NCBI GenBank assembly: GCA_040003315.1
Contig: JBDUCU010000001.1
Span: forward strand, 1-64,000
Length of the DNA stretch: 64,000 nucleotides
Direction: 5' to 3'
DNA from: JACCZX01 sp040003315
GTDB lineage: Bacteria > Pseudomonadota > Gammaproteobacteria > Burkholderiales > Burkholderiaceae_F
Shown here: in pieces, positions 1-8,960 of the stretch
Position numbering within the stretch: position 1 is the stretch's first letter
Layout of the letters: the number at the start of each line of letters is the position of its first letter
Notes under the pieces: model-generated
Told to the model about the DNA's origin: nothing
Database searches by the model: none
The model's input: the letters and a program-made list of their open reading frames with translations, nothing else
Translations under genes and position numbers: made by a program

Positions 1-68
1 CCGCCGCCGAGTATCGCAGGCGGTTGCACCGCTGAATCGTCGAGCGTGCCGTTGAGCTTTGCCGTCAT
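1..68 (-). CDS. Start of a third gene in the amgK-murU series (partial)
   Basis: An ATG at 66-68 overlaps the murU stop codon as ATGA, and the frame stays open to the window edge (22 full codons, beginning MTAKLNGTLDDSAV). The overlap suggests translational coupling to murU. In some betaproteobacteria a peptidase gene follows murU, but nothing in these 22 residues identifies the product, so no function is assigned. Confidence 0.45.
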   Translation of the reverse strand, partial: MTAKLNGTLDDSAVQPPAILGG

Positions 69-829
69 CGACGCATCTCTTCGGCCGCACCACGATTGCC
101 TTCATTGCGCAATTCGGCGTCGAGCTGCGCGAGGTCCGCGGGTGTACCCGCGTTCCACCAGCGGCCCGAGTAATGCTCGCCGCTGACGCGTCCGGCGCGC
201 GCCGCCGTGTAGATCCAGGGAAACAACGGAGCGCGGCGCCCATGCAGTTCGAGCGCGACGGGCGCGAAGAGCCGCGGCGCAAAGACGCCAATGTTCGCGT
301 AAGTCAGGCGCGGCGTTGCGTCAGGGTCGATTTGCGACTTGCCCGAACGATCGACCAGTGCCATGTCACCGCGCAAGTGAAATGCAGGGTTGTCGACCAT
401 CACCAGATGAGCATCGTATGAACCTTGTTGCAACGCTTCGCAGGCGGCTTCGAGGCGCCGGTACGGATAGTCTGTAACGATGTCGCCACTGGCAACGATG
501 AACGGAGTATCACGGAGCCAGGCAAGCGCCTTCAAGATACCGCCGAGGGTTTCAAGTGCGTCCTCGGCTCGATTCCCTTCGCGCGAGTAGTGAAGCGAGA
601 CGCCGTAGCGGTCACCGTTGGCCAGCACCGACTCAAATTGATCGGGCAGATGCGCGACGTTGATCACGACGTCGCGCACACCGGCGGCAGCCAGCGCTTC
701 GATCTGCCATTCGATCAGGCGCTTGCCGCCAGCCCACAGTAACGGCTTGGGCGTTGCATCGGTCAACGGCCGCATGCGCTCGCCGCGACCCGCAGCGAGG
801 ATCAACGCTCGCATCGGCGACGCGCTCAC
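65..829 (-). CDS. murU: N-acetylmuramate alpha-1-phosphate uridylyltransferase
   Basis: The product is a 254-residue nucleotidyltransferase of the sugar-1-phosphate family. The nucleotide-binding signature LAAGRGERMRPLT lies at residues 11-23, with the conserved lysine in the following TPKP. MurU converts MurNAc-1-phosphate plus UTP to UDP-MurNAc in the cytoplasm, the last step of the recycling bypass that avoids de novo MurA/MurB synthesis. Its neighbour upstream is the matching kinase amgK, and the two genes overlap as GTGA (GTG start at 827-829), so they are almost surely co-translated. An in-frame ATG five codons later (814) is an alternative start. Other sugar-phosphate nucleotidyltransferases are possible on sequence alone; the amgK pairing decides the call. 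Confidence 0.88.
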   Translation of the reverse strand: MSASPMRALILAAGRGERMRPLTDATPKPLLWAGGKRLIEWQIEALAAAGVRDVVINVAHLPDQFESVLANGDRYGVSLHYSREGNRAEDALETLGGILKALAWLRDTPFIVASGDIVTDYPYRRLEAACEALQQGSYDAHLVMVDNPAFHLRGDMALVDRSGKSQIDPDATPRLTYANIGVFAPRLFAPVALELHGRRAPLFPWIYTAARAGRVSGEHYSGRWWNAGTPADLAQLDAELRNEGNRGAAEEMRR

Positions 830-1839
830 TGCATACTCAGTTCGTCGAACAAGCGCGCCAGCGGTGCGAGCTTGTTATCGCGGGCAATCGCAGCGCGCAG
901 ATATCCGACGAAGCGAGTCGCATCGTCGAGGTAGTGCGGCTTACCGTCGCGATATCTGATCCGCGCAAAGATGCCCAGCACCTTCAGGTGTCGCTGAACG
1001 CCCATCCACTCGAAATCGCGCCAGAACTGGTCGAAGTTCGATGGCACAGGCAGATGCGCCTCATGTGCGCGATCGAAGTAGAGCCGCGCCCACTCGCGAA
1101 CACGCTCTTGGTCCCAGCTAACGAACGCATCCTTGAGCAGCGACACAACGTCGTAAGCGACCGGACCGATCACCGCGTCCTGAAAGTCGAGCACGCCGGG
1201 GTTGGGTGCCGACACCATCAGGTTGCGCGGCATGTAATCGCGATGAACGAAGACGGTACGTTGCGCGAGATTCGCCGCAATGATGTCAGAGAACACTTGT
1301 TCGAGTGCGCTGGCCTGCGTCGCCGTAAGTCGGCGTTGCAAGTGACGCGCCACATACCATTCAGGAAATAGATTGAGCTCGCGCCGGAGCAGGGCTTCGT
1401 CGTATCGCGGCAAGACACCCTGCTGCGTTGCAAGCTGCCATCGAATCAGCGCATCGATTGCGTCGCCGAACAGGCTCGCCGCGTTGCCTTCGTCCAACGC
1501 GGATATATACGTTGTGTCTCCGAGGTCTGTGAGCAACAGGAAGCCCTGCGCCAGATCGCTTGCAACGACTTCGGGAACGTGGATGCCGGCGCTTTTCATC
1601 ATCGCGGCAACGCGCACAAACGGGTGCGAATCCTCGGTGCTCGGCGGGGCGTCCATCACGATGAAGGTTCCGTCGCTGGCGTCGATCCGAAAATAGCGAC
1701 GCGTACTTGCGTCGACCGAGACCGGTCGCAACGTCGACCACACCAGCCCGCGCTCCGGTCCCAACGAGTCCAACCAGCCGACGAGAGCCGTCAGGCGTAT
1801 GTCTTCGGCAACATTCGGCAATGGGAAGTGTTGGCTCAT
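826..1839 (-). CDS. amgK: N-acetylmuramate/N-acetylglucosamine kinase (AmgK)
   Basis: The product is a 337-residue protein of the aminoglycoside phosphotransferase/kinase fold. The catalytic Brenner motif is visible as HRDYMPRN at residues 199-206, and the Mg-binding aspartate falls in DFQD at 218-221. AmgK phosphorylates the anomeric hydroxyl of MurNAc (and GlcNAc) recovered from wall turnover, feeding MurU. It starts at an ATG (1837-1839) and diverges from lptD across 99 bp. Members of this fold are often labelled as antibiotic phosphotransferases; the fused order with murU argues for the cell-wall recycling role. Confidence 0.88.
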   Translation of the reverse strand: MSQHFPLPNVAEDIRLTALVGWLDSLGPERGLVWSTLRPVSVDASTRRYFRIDASDGTFIVMDAPPSTEDSHPFVRVAAMMKSAGIHVPEVVASDLAQGFLLLTDLGDTTYISALDEGNAASLFGDAIDALIRWQLATQQGVLPRYDEALLRRELNLFPEWYVARHLQRRLTATQASALEQVFSDIIAANLAQRTVFVHRDYMPRNLMVSAPNPGVLDFQDAVIGPVAYDVVSLLKDAFVSWDQERVREWARLYFDRAHEAHLPVPSNFDQFWRDFEWMGVQRHLKVLGIFARIRYRDGKPHYLDDATRFVGYLRAAIARDNKLAPLARLFDELSMQ

Positions 1840-1883
1840 TGGGGTGTTTACCTGCGCAGCGTCGGCACCGGTGGACGGATGCC

Positions 1884-1889
1884 TATAAT
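1884..1889 (+). promoter_or_regulatory. Probable -10 element of the lptD promoter
   Basis: A perfect TATAAT lies 50 bp before the lptD ATG in the 99-bp gap between the divergent amgK and lptD. The hexamer at the usual -35 distance (around 1861-1866) is a poor match to TTGACA, so the promoter may be weak or need an activator. This rests on consensus matching by eye. Confidence 0.45.
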
Positions 1890-1938
1890 CCCCTCGCTCT
1901 GCAGAGGCGCATGCGGGCAGAAACGCGTTCGATTCTAA

Positions 1939-4230
1939 ATGCCACGCTTGCCGACCATCGTTCGATTTATTTCCGCTGCGATCATGGCACCGTTGATCTG
2001 TGCGGGCTGCCTGATCGTGAGCGCGCCTGCGTTTTCGCAGAGCATCATGCCACCAGTTGACGCACCCACGCCGCGCCTGCCGTTAAAGCTGGAACGCCAG
2101 CTGGACGCGAATCGGTCAGCAAAGCACGACAAGGCGCCGACATTTGCCCGCGCCCGAAGCATCGAAGGTAGCGTCGACGAGCGCCTCGTGTTGCGCGGCG
2201 AAGCCGAAATACGCCGCGGCGGAACCGTGTTGCGCGGTGACACGATCACCTACACGCAGGAAACCGACACGGTCAACGCCGACGGACACGCACGCCTGTT
2301 TCGTAACGGTGCGGTATTCGCCGGTCCTCGTCTTGACTTTCAGGTCGACGCCCAGACTGGCAAGATGCCCGACGCCGATTTTACCTACGCACCTCGCAGA
2401 GGGCGCGGTGAAGCAACGCTGATCGAGTTTCTTGGAAACGAACGTGCGCGCATGGACAACGCGCGCTTCACCACCTGTGGCCCGGGCGACAACGCGTGGT
2501 GGGTGAAGGCCGAATCAATCGAGTTCGATGGACTCGACGAAACGGCTAGCGCAACATTCGCGACATTGTTTTTCAAGGGCGTGCCGATTCTGGCATCTCC
2601 GATCCTGACCTTTCCGACCAGCGATCGGCGAAAGTCCGGCTTCCTGACGCCAAGCCTTGGCTTGAGCTCGACTCTCGGTACCGACATCAGGGTGCCGTAT
2701 TACTTCAACCTCGCGCCCAACTACGACTACACGTTGACGCCGCGCCTGATGAGCAAGCGCGGAGTGCTGGCTGAGAACGAACTGCGCTATCTCGACTCTC
2801 TGCAACGAGGAACGCTCGTCTACGACCTCATCACGAAGGATCAGGTGTTCGGCAAGTCTCGCGATTTCACGGCGGTTCGGTATGAATTTGCGTCGCCGAG
2901 CGGATTCGCGGCGGGTGTTAACTACAACCGCGCCTCGGACGATCGATACTTTGTCGATTTCGCCAGTACGATCGTCGACACCTCGCAAAAGGTGCTGCCA
3001 CAGGACGGATACGTCGGCTACAACCAGCCCTACTGGAACGCGGCAGTGCGCGTCACAAAGAATCAGACATTGCAGGATCCGGACCCGTTGCGAACGGTGG
3101 CCAAGCCCTACGAGCGCGTGCCGCAGGTGACGGTCAACGGGTACGCCGCCGACTGGCACGGTTTTGAACTGGCCGGTGCGCTCGAGGGCACGCGATTTGA
3201 ACATCCAACGCTGGAAAACGGCACGCGCTATCTGGCCGATGTGCGAGCCGCATATCCCGTTCTTGCTCCGGGCTGGTTCGTCGTGCCGCGCGCACGAGTC
3301 TCGTCGACGTCGTATGACCTCGACCCGCAGTTCCGGCCTGGCGCTTCGTCGCCGACGCGCACGCTGCCGATCTTGAGTCTCGATTCGGGCCTGATCTTCG
3401 AGAAAGACATGGGATGGTTCGGTCGCGCCTCGCAGCAGACACTCGAGCCACGCTTGTTCTACGCGTACATCCCGTTCAAGGACCAGAGTAATTTTCCCAA
3501 CTTCGACAGCGCGCTAGCCGATCTCAATTACGCCCAACTCTTCAGCGAAAATATTTACAGCGGGTCGGATCGCATCTCCGAAGCCAACCAGCTGACTGCT
3601 GCGCTGACAACGCGCATTTTGGACAACGAAACCGGAGCCGAGCGGTTGCGTGCAGCGATCGGCCAACGCTATTACTTCACCGATCAGCGCGTCACGTTGC
3701 CCGGCGAAACACCACGCACCAACAAGGCGACCGACGTGCTGGCTGCGCTGACCGCGCAGCTCGGGCGATCCTGGGCGATCGACCTCGCTGCACAGTACGC
3801 CGCAGAGCGCAGCGAATTTGTTCGGGCCACCGCAGGCACGCGCTGGCAACCTCGACGCGCGTCGGTTATCAGTGCCTATTACCGCTACCAGGCCAACGGC
3901 GTGCGCGAGATCGATCTGTCGGCACAATGGCCGCTGTCCAACAGCTGGTACGGCGTCGCTCGGTTCAACTACTCGCTGCAGGACAAGCGTCTGATCGATA
4001 GTCTTGCCGGGCTCGAGTACCAGCAGGATTGTTGGCTGCTGCGCCTTGTCGTGCAGCGGTTTGCGACGACCGCGCAAACGACGACGACCAACTTCTTTTT
4101 GCAGCTGGAACTGAACGGGCTGACGAGTGTCGGATCAAGCGCCGCGAATCTTCTGAAGCGTAATATTCCCGGCTACCAGTTGCTGAACCCAGTGCCCCGC
4201 GAGCCGGGTCGCTTCGATTATTACGAGTGA
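1939..4230 (+). CDS. lptD: LPS-assembly protein LptD
   Basis: A 763-residue outer-membrane protein with an N-terminal signal peptide (hydrophobic stretch 10-34). A short OstA/LptA-like jellyroll follows at about 65-180, then a large beta-barrel. LptD with LptE inserts lipopolysaccharide into the outer leaflet at the end of the Lpt bridge. The mature chain has only two cysteines, C180 (FTTCGPGD) and C698 (QQDCWLL). It can therefore form a single interdomain disulfide, unlike the two of E. coli LptD. The gene starts a series with surA, pdxA and rsmA, a common proteobacterial order; SurA is the chaperone that helps fold LptD. An internal ATG at 1984 would leave too little signal peptide. Confidence 0.96.
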   Translation: MPRLPTIVRFISAAIMAPLICAGCLIVSAPAFSQSIMPPVDAPTPRLPLKLERQLDANRSAKHDKAPTFARARSIEGSVDERLVLRGEAEIRRGGTVLRGDTITYTQETDTVNADGHARLFRNGAVFAGPRLDFQVDAQTGKMPDADFTYAPRRGRGEATLIEFLGNERARMDNARFTTCGPGDNAWWVKAESIEFDGLDETASATFATLFFKGVPILASPILTFPTSDRRKSGFLTPSLGLSSTLGTDIRVPYYFNLAPNYDYTLTPRLMSKRGVLAENELRYLDSLQRGTLVYDLITKDQVFGKSRDFTAVRYEFASPSGFAAGVNYNRASDDRYFVDFASTIVDTSQKVLPQDGYVGYNQPYWNAAVRVTKNQTLQDPDPLRTVAKPYERVPQVTVNGYAADWHGFELAGALEGTRFEHPTLENGTRYLADVRAAYPVLAPGWFVVPRARVSSTSYDLDPQFRPGASSPTRTLPILSLDSGLIFEKDMGWFGRASQQTLEPRLFYAYIPFKDQSNFPNFDSALADLNYAQLFSENIYSGSDRISEANQLTAALTTRILDNETGAERLRAAIGQRYYFTDQRVTLPGETPRTNKATDVLAALTAQLGRSWAIDLAAQYAAERSEFVRATAGTRWQPRRASVISAYYRYQANGVREIDLSAQWPLSNSWYGVARFNYSLQDKRLIDSLAGLEYQQDCWLLRLVVQRFATTAQTTTTNFFLQLELNGLTSVGSSAANLLKRNIPGYQLLNPVPREPGRFDYYE

Positions 4231-5588
4231 TGTTCAACAAATTCATTTCCATACCCCTGTGCCTGGCGTTGAGCTTGCTGACGGCTGCCGTCAGTTTTGC
4301 GCAGGCTCCGACCACCACGCCGTCGGCTTCCGCAACCCGCCCTGCGCCGCGCCCGGTTGATCGCATCGTCGCGGTGGTAAACGACGAAGTGGTGACCGCA
4401 AACGAGCTGCGAACGCGCGCGCGGATCGCCGAGTCGCAGCTGCGGCGGCAGAAGATTCAACCGCCCCCCACCGACGTACTCGAGCGACAGGTGCTCGAAC
4501 GCATGATCGTCGATCGTGCGCAACTCCAGCTGGCACGCGAAACGGGCGTCAGGGTCGACGATGCAACGGTCAATGCAACTCTCGGGCGCGTCGCAGAAGC
4601 CAACGGCATGACGCTGCAGGCCCTGCGTCAGCGGCTCGAGGCCGACGGCGTTTCGTTCGCGCAGTTCCGCGACGACATTCGGCAGGACATCATCCTGAAT
4701 CGATTGCGCGAGCGCGAGGTCGATTCGCGCGTACAGATCTCCGACAGTGAGCTGGAGAACTTTATTGCCGCGCAGGCCGGCGTGTCTGCCGACTCTGAAG
4801 AGGTCAACATCGCGCAGATTTTGTTGCGCGTTCCCGAGAACTCGCCCAGCGACCGGGTCGATGCGACACGGCTTCGCGCAGACGAACTCGCCGGCCAGCT
4901 CAAGAGCGGCGCGGATTTCGCGCGTGTCGCGGCCAGTTTTTCGAATGCGCCCGAGGCATTGCAGGGCGGAGAGCTCGGCTGGCGCAATGCAGACCGCTTG
5001 CCGACGTTGTTCGTCGATGCAATCAAAGGTCTGAAGGCCGGCGACGTCAGCCCGGTGATTCGCAGTCCGAACGGTTTTCATATATTGAAAGTGCTGGGAC
5101 GGCGCAGCGGCGTCGACAGCAAGCTCGACGTGGGACCGGTGCAGCAGACGCATGCTCGCCACATCCTGCTGCGCGTTTCCGACTTGACGCCCGAGCCTGA
5201 GGTCAGACGCAGACTCGAGGAAATGAAGCAGCGTGTCGAAGCGGGGCAGATCGAATTCGGCACACTCGCTCGGTTGCACTCGCTCGATCCAAGTGGCAGT
5301 CGCGGCGGCGATCTCGGCTGGTTGTACCCGGGCGACACGGTCCCCGAGTTCGAGAAGACGATGAATGCGCTGAAGGTCAATGAGGTTAGCGGCCCAGTGC
5401 AATCATCCTTCGGCTGGCACCTGATTCAAGTTCTCGAACGCCGCACCGAGCAGGCGTCCGCAGAGCGCGGGCGGTTGCAGGCCCGTCAGGCGCTACGCGA
5501 TCGCAAGGCCGACGAGGCCTATCAGGATTGGATGCGGCAACTGCGCGACAAGACATATGTCGAGTATCGACTCGACGACCGGTCGTAA
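4230..5588 (+). CDS. surA: Periplasmic chaperone/peptidyl-prolyl isomerase SurA
   Basis: A 452-residue periplasmic protein. A signal peptide (hydrophobic 6-25) is followed by the SurA N-terminal chaperone region (VVNDEVVTANEL) and two parvulin-type PpiC domains, which begin near NIAQILLRVPEN and THARHILLRVSD. It escorts outer-membrane barrel proteins, including LptD, to the BAM complex. The ATG at 4230 overlaps the lptD stop as TGATG; a GTG one codon earlier (4227) is the alternative start. Length and domain order match the family. Confidence 0.95.
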   Translation: MFNKFISIPLCLALSLLTAAVSFAQAPTTTPSASATRPAPRPVDRIVAVVNDEVVTANELRTRARIAESQLRRQKIQPPPTDVLERQVLERMIVDRAQLQLARETGVRVDDATVNATLGRVAEANGMTLQALRQRLEADGVSFAQFRDDIRQDIILNRLREREVDSRVQISDSELENFIAAQAGVSADSEEVNIAQILLRVPENSPSDRVDATRLRADELAGQLKSGADFARVAASFSNAPEALQGGELGWRNADRLPTLFVDAIKGLKAGDVSPVIRSPNGFHILKVLGRRSGVDSKLDVGPVQQTHARHILLRVSDLTPEPEVRRRLEEMKQRVEAGQIEFGTLARLHSLDPSGSRGGDLGWLYPGDTVPEFEKTMNALKVNEVSGPVQSSFGWHLIQVLERRTEQASAERGRLQARQALRDRKADEAYQDWMRQLRDKTYVEYRLDDRS

Positions 5589-6573
5589 GCCGGCGGCAGC
5601 GCTTCGCATCGCGATTACCACCGGCGAGCCCGCGGGCATCGGCCCGGAAATTTCGCTCGCAGCGCTGGCGGCACGCGCCGAATTGAGCGATGCGCGAATC
5701 ACACTGATCGGCGACGCTTCTTTGCTTTCGGATCGTGCGCACGCGACCGGCGTGCCAGGGCCTGCTGGCGCACAGATCGAACACGTGCCGCTGCGCGCCG
5801 CGGCAATCGCTGGCCGGCGCGACTCGCGCAATGCGCACTATGTGCTGGCCACCCTTGATCGCGCGATCAGTGGCGCCATGTCGGGCGAGTACGACGCCGT
5901 CGTCACAGCCCCGGTGCAAAAGAGTGTAATCAACGACGCGCGCATTCCGTTTACCGGACACACCGAGTATTTTGCGCAGCACACGTCGACACCGCGCGTC
6001 GTCATGATGCTGGCAGGCGAAACGCCGCACGGCCCGCTGCGAGTCGCGCTGGCAACAACGCATCTGCCGATCGCGTCGGTCGCGGCAGCTTTGTCAGCCG
6101 ACGCCATTCTGGCCGTCTTGAGGATATTGTCCAGCGAGCTCAGGTCGCGTTTCGGAATCGAGTCGCCGCACGTAGTCGTGACAGGATTGAACCCGCACGC
6201 AGGAGAAGGCGGACATCTCGGACGGGAAGAGATCGAGATCATCGCGCCCGCGGTTTCCCGGGCACGCACCGAAGGTCAGCGTGTCGACGGTCCGTTGCCA
6301 GCCGACACCGTTTTCGTGCCGAGCTTCGTGCAGCGCTACGACGCCGTGCTGGCGATGTATCACGATCAAGGATTGCCGGTGCTGAAGTACGCGACGTTCG
6401 GACACGGCGTCAATATCACGCTCGGGCTGCCTTTTATCCGCACCTCGGTTGATCACGGTACGGCGCTTGATCTGGCCGGTACCGGGCGCGCCGATCCGGG
6501 CAGCATGATGGCGGCCCTGAAGCTTGCGATCCAGTTGGCAAACGGCCGAGCGCGCGAACGACACGCCGCATGA
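5557..6573 (+). CDS. pdxA: 4-hydroxythreonine-4-phosphate dehydrogenase
   Basis: A 338-residue PdxA-family enzyme of the DXP-dependent pyridoxal 5'-phosphate pathway. It oxidises 4-phosphohydroxy-L-threonine with NAD and a divalent metal. Family signatures visible are ITTGEPAGIGPE near the N-terminus, FTGHTEYFA, LNPHAGEGG, MYHDQGLPV and RTSVDHGTA; the histidines and aspartate are metal ligands in this family. The ATG at 5557 lies inside the surA 3' end (32-bp overlap), and the stop overlaps rsmA as ATGA, so the series looks tightly coupled. Confidence 0.95.
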   Translation: MSSIDSTTGRKPAAALRIAITTGEPAGIGPEISLAALAARAELSDARITLIGDASLLSDRAHATGVPGPAGAQIEHVPLRAAAIAGRRDSRNAHYVLATLDRAISGAMSGEYDAVVTAPVQKSVINDARIPFTGHTEYFAQHTSTPRVVMMLAGETPHGPLRVALATTHLPIASVAAALSADAILAVLRILSSELRSRFGIESPHVVVTGLNPHAGEGGHLGREEIEIIAPAVSRARTEGQRVDGPLPADTVFVPSFVQRYDAVLAMYHDQGLPVLKYATFGHGVNITLGLPFIRTSVDHGTALDLAGTGRADPGSMMAALKLAIQLANGRARERHAA

Positions 6574-7382
6574 TCGCGGCCGCGCGGCCGCATCGTGCAC
6601 GCAAGCGCTTTGGCCAGAATTTCCTGCATGATCCAGCCGTCGTCGAGCGAATCGTTGACGCGATCGATCCGCAGCGCGGCCAGACACTGGTCGAAATAGG
6701 CCCCGGGCAAGCAGCACTGACCGAATCACTGATCGAGCGTGCGGGGCATATCCAGGCGATCGAGATCGATCGCGACCTCGCTGCAGTATTGCGCAGACGC
6801 TTCAGTGCCTCGCAGCTGACATTGATCGTGGCTGACGCGCTCAAGATCGACTGGAGCACAGTCGCGACGCGTCCGCTGCGGCTAATCGGTAATTTGCCTT
6901 ACAACATTTCTTCGCCTCTGCTGTTTACACTTTGGCCGATTGCAGAGCGCGTCGTCGACCAGCATTTCATGCTGCAACGAGAAGTCGTCGACCGTATGGT
7001 GGCGGCACCGGGCGGCAAAGTGTATGGCCGCCTGTCGGTGATGCTGCAGTTTCGCTATCGCATGAGCAAGCTGTTCGACGTTCCACCTGAAGCATTCAAG
7101 CCTGCACCGCAAGTCACATCGAGCGTCGTTCGAATGGTCCCGCGCCCGCTCAACGATCTACCCGACGTTGACGCGGCGTCGTTCTCGCAAGTGGTGGCTG
7201 CCGCGTTCGGGCAGCGGCGCAAGACGCTGCGCAACGCTCTGGCCCAGCTGCTGGATGCCGGGCAGATCGTTGCAGCCGGTGTCGACCCCCGCTCACGCGC
7301 CGAAACCCAGTGCGTCGAAAGTTTCGTCGAGCTTGCGCGCGTATTCGCTAGAACAAAACCGCGCGAATGTCGACCCGCTTGA
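6570..7382 (+). CDS. rsmA: 16S rRNA (adenine1518/1519-N6)-dimethyltransferase
   Basis: The 270-residue KsgA/RsmA dimethylates two adjacent adenines in the 3'-terminal hairpin of 16S rRNA late in 30S assembly. SAM motif I is seen as VEIGPGQAAL, and the adenine-methylating motif IV as NLPYNISSPLL. The N-terminal RKRFGQNFLHD is the usual opening of this family. The start ATG overlaps the pdxA stop. At its 3' end the gene runs 35 bp into the oppositely oriented metallohydrolase gene, so no separate terminator lies between them. Confidence 0.96.
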   Translation: MIAAARPHRARKRFGQNFLHDPAVVERIVDAIDPQRGQTLVEIGPGQAALTESLIERAGHIQAIEIDRDLAAVLRRRFSASQLTLIVADALKIDWSTVATRPLRLIGNLPYNISSPLLFTLWPIAERVVDQHFMLQREVVDRMVAAPGGKVYGRLSVMLQFRYRMSKLFDVPPEAFKPAPQVTSSVVRMVPRPLNDLPDVDAASFSQVVAAAFGQRRKTLRNALAQLLDAGQIVAAGVDPRSRAETQCVESFVELARVFARTKPRECRPA

Positions 7383-8130
7383 TCTGATCTCGCGCGCTCT
7401 CGAATCCCGGCAGAAGCTGCGAAACCACTCTCCAGAATCGCACACTGTGGTTGAGCTCGCGCAGGTGCGCGAGCTCGTGCGCGATCACATAATCGATCAC
7501 CGGTAGCGCAAAGTGCATCAACCGCCAGTTGAGCCGGATGCTGCCATCGTGCGAGCACGATCCCCACAGCGTGCGAGCCGACGACAAGCGCCAGCCTGCA
7601 TAGCGCGCATCGAAGCGCCCTTCGAAGCGGATCAGACGTTGTGCAAACACAGCGCGAGCCTGCGCCTGGAACCACATCTGAAGTTCATCGCGCACCGCCA
7701 CTTCTGCGGCGGGACCCGCGATCAAGCCAGATCGCAGCGCTAGCCGGATTTCGCGGGCACCGTCATCGAAATAGGTACTGGCATCTGCTTCGGCGATCCA
7801 TCGCATTGTCGTTGGCGTGCCCAGGTACTGCACGGCGCCGCCGTCTGCCAGACATGCCATGCGGGGCTGTTGGTTGCGCCAGTTGCGCCAAGCGACCTGC
7901 TTCGCAAGAATCCATCGCTGGTTTTCGACGATCGCGGCCTCGATATTGCGCAACGTGATCCAGCGCGGCGCACGAACGGTCAGCCCGGAGTCATCGATGT
8001 GAAAACCGATGGTGCGTCGGCGCACGCGCTGCAGGCGGTAAGCGATGAAGTCGTTGTTCACCGCGACGCGACGCAGGCTGTGAGGCGACTCGGCGCGAGT
8101 CGTCGGATTCGTCTCGTGTGGATCGAACAT
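7348..8130 (-). CDS. YgjP-type (DUF45/M48-like) metal-dependent hydrolase
   Basis: A 260-residue protein with the zinc-peptidase motif HELAHLRELNH at residues 218-228. H218 and H222 are the likely first two metal ligands and E219 the catalytic base. The upstream SSARTLWGSCS is typical of YgjP-like (DUF45) proteins. The physiological substrate is not known for most of the family. The frame is open further upstream inside plsC, but the ATG at 8128-8130, 44 bp after the plsC stop, gives the expected family length. It ends inside rsmA on the other strand. Confidence 0.85.
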   Translation of the reverse strand: MFDPHETNPTTRAESPHSLRRVAVNNDFIAYRLQRVRRRTIGFHIDDSGLTVRAPRWITLRNIEAAIVENQRWILAKQVAWRNWRNQQPRMACLADGGAVQYLGTPTTMRWIAEADASTYFDDGAREIRLALRSGLIAGPAAEVAVRDELQMWFQAQARAVFAQRLIRFEGRFDARYAGWRLSSARTLWGSCSHDGSIRLNWRLMHFALPVIDYVIAHELAHLRELNHSVRFWRVVSQLLPGFESARDQIKRVDIRAVLF

Positions 8131-8174
8131 CAGCAGCAGCTGGCTGCCTTGCGCGCCCTCACGCTGACTGTGTT

Positions 8175-8954
8175 TCAAGCTGCGTCCGCCGCAATGTCCT
8201 GCACGCCGGTGCGGCCGGGCGGCACATAGGGCGCGGTATATCGATGGGGCGCGAGTCGCCGCATTTCTGATTCGATCCACACCTCCACAGCCGACGAAAC
8301 GTCTTCGGCAGTCTTGCCTGCAGGATCGATTGGCGGGCCGATCGATACCTTGACGGTTCCCGCAGTCTTGATGAATTGCCCTTTTGGCCAGCACTCGCCC
8401 GAGGTCACGGCGATTGGAACCGCGGCCGCGCCGGTACGCACAGCGAGCCGCGCGCCGCCGGTCTTGTAGCGCCTGCTCGGTCCCGGCTTGGTCCGTGTTC
8501 CCTCGGGGAAAATGACGATCCACCAGCCACGCGCGAGTCGATCCTTGCCTTGCTCCACGACCTGCTCGAAGGCCTCCTGGCCCTTGCTGCGATCGATGCT
8601 GATCATCTGCGTCGAGGCAATGCCCCAACCGAAAAAAGGCAGCCAGTTGAGTTCCCGCTTGTAAACGAAGGTCACAGGGCGCGGCATCGTAGATTGCAGC
8701 CAGAACGTCTCCCACGTTGACTGATGCTTCGGCAGCAGGATCGCCGGACCGTCGGGCAGGTTGTCCCAGCCTTCGACTTCGTACTCGATGCCGCAGATCG
8801 CGCGGGCTGCCCAGACCGCCATCCCGGTCCACACCGCGCATAGCCGGTAACGCGTGCGTAGCGGAAACAACCATCCGGCCAGCACGACAAACGACCACGG
8901 TGTGACAGTGACGAACAGAAGAGTCAGGTATGCGAGCGATCGCAGCCAGAGCAT
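8175..8954 (-). CDS. plsC: 1-acyl-sn-glycerol-3-phosphate acyltransferase
   Basis: A 259-residue membrane-associated acyltransferase that makes phosphatidic acid from lysophosphatidic acid. A hydrophobic N-terminal segment (1-32) precedes the catalytic block KHQSTWE at 76-82, in which the HX4D motif has a glutamate in the last place, a variant I recall from betaproteobacterial members. The phosphate-binding FPEGTR is at 149-154. It lies 6 bp downstream of glyS. In related bacteria gmhB often sits between glyS and plsC; here it does not. Confidence 0.93.
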   Translation of the reverse strand: MLWLRSLAYLTLLFVTVTPWSFVVLAGWLFPLRTRYRLCAVWTGMAVWAARAICGIEYEVEGWDNLPDGPAILLPKHQSTWETFWLQSTMPRPVTFVYKRELNWLPFFGWGIASTQMISIDRSKGQEAFEQVVEQGKDRLARGWWIVIFPEGTRTKPGPSRRYKTGGARLAVRTGAAAVPIAVTSGECWPKGQFIKTAGTVKVSIGPPIDPAGKTAEDVSSAVEVWIESEMRRLAPHRYTAPYVPPGRTGVQDIAADAA

Positions 8955-8960
8955 GGCACT

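Noticed and set aside
4221..5402. Antisense open frame of about 390 codons over surA
   Set aside because: The plus-strand surA has clear SurA and PpiC signatures; the antisense product has none.
8131..8898. N-terminal extension of the YgjP-type hydrolase through plsC
   Set aside because: The frame is open, but plsC in another frame has intact motifs; the ATG at 8130 gives the family length.
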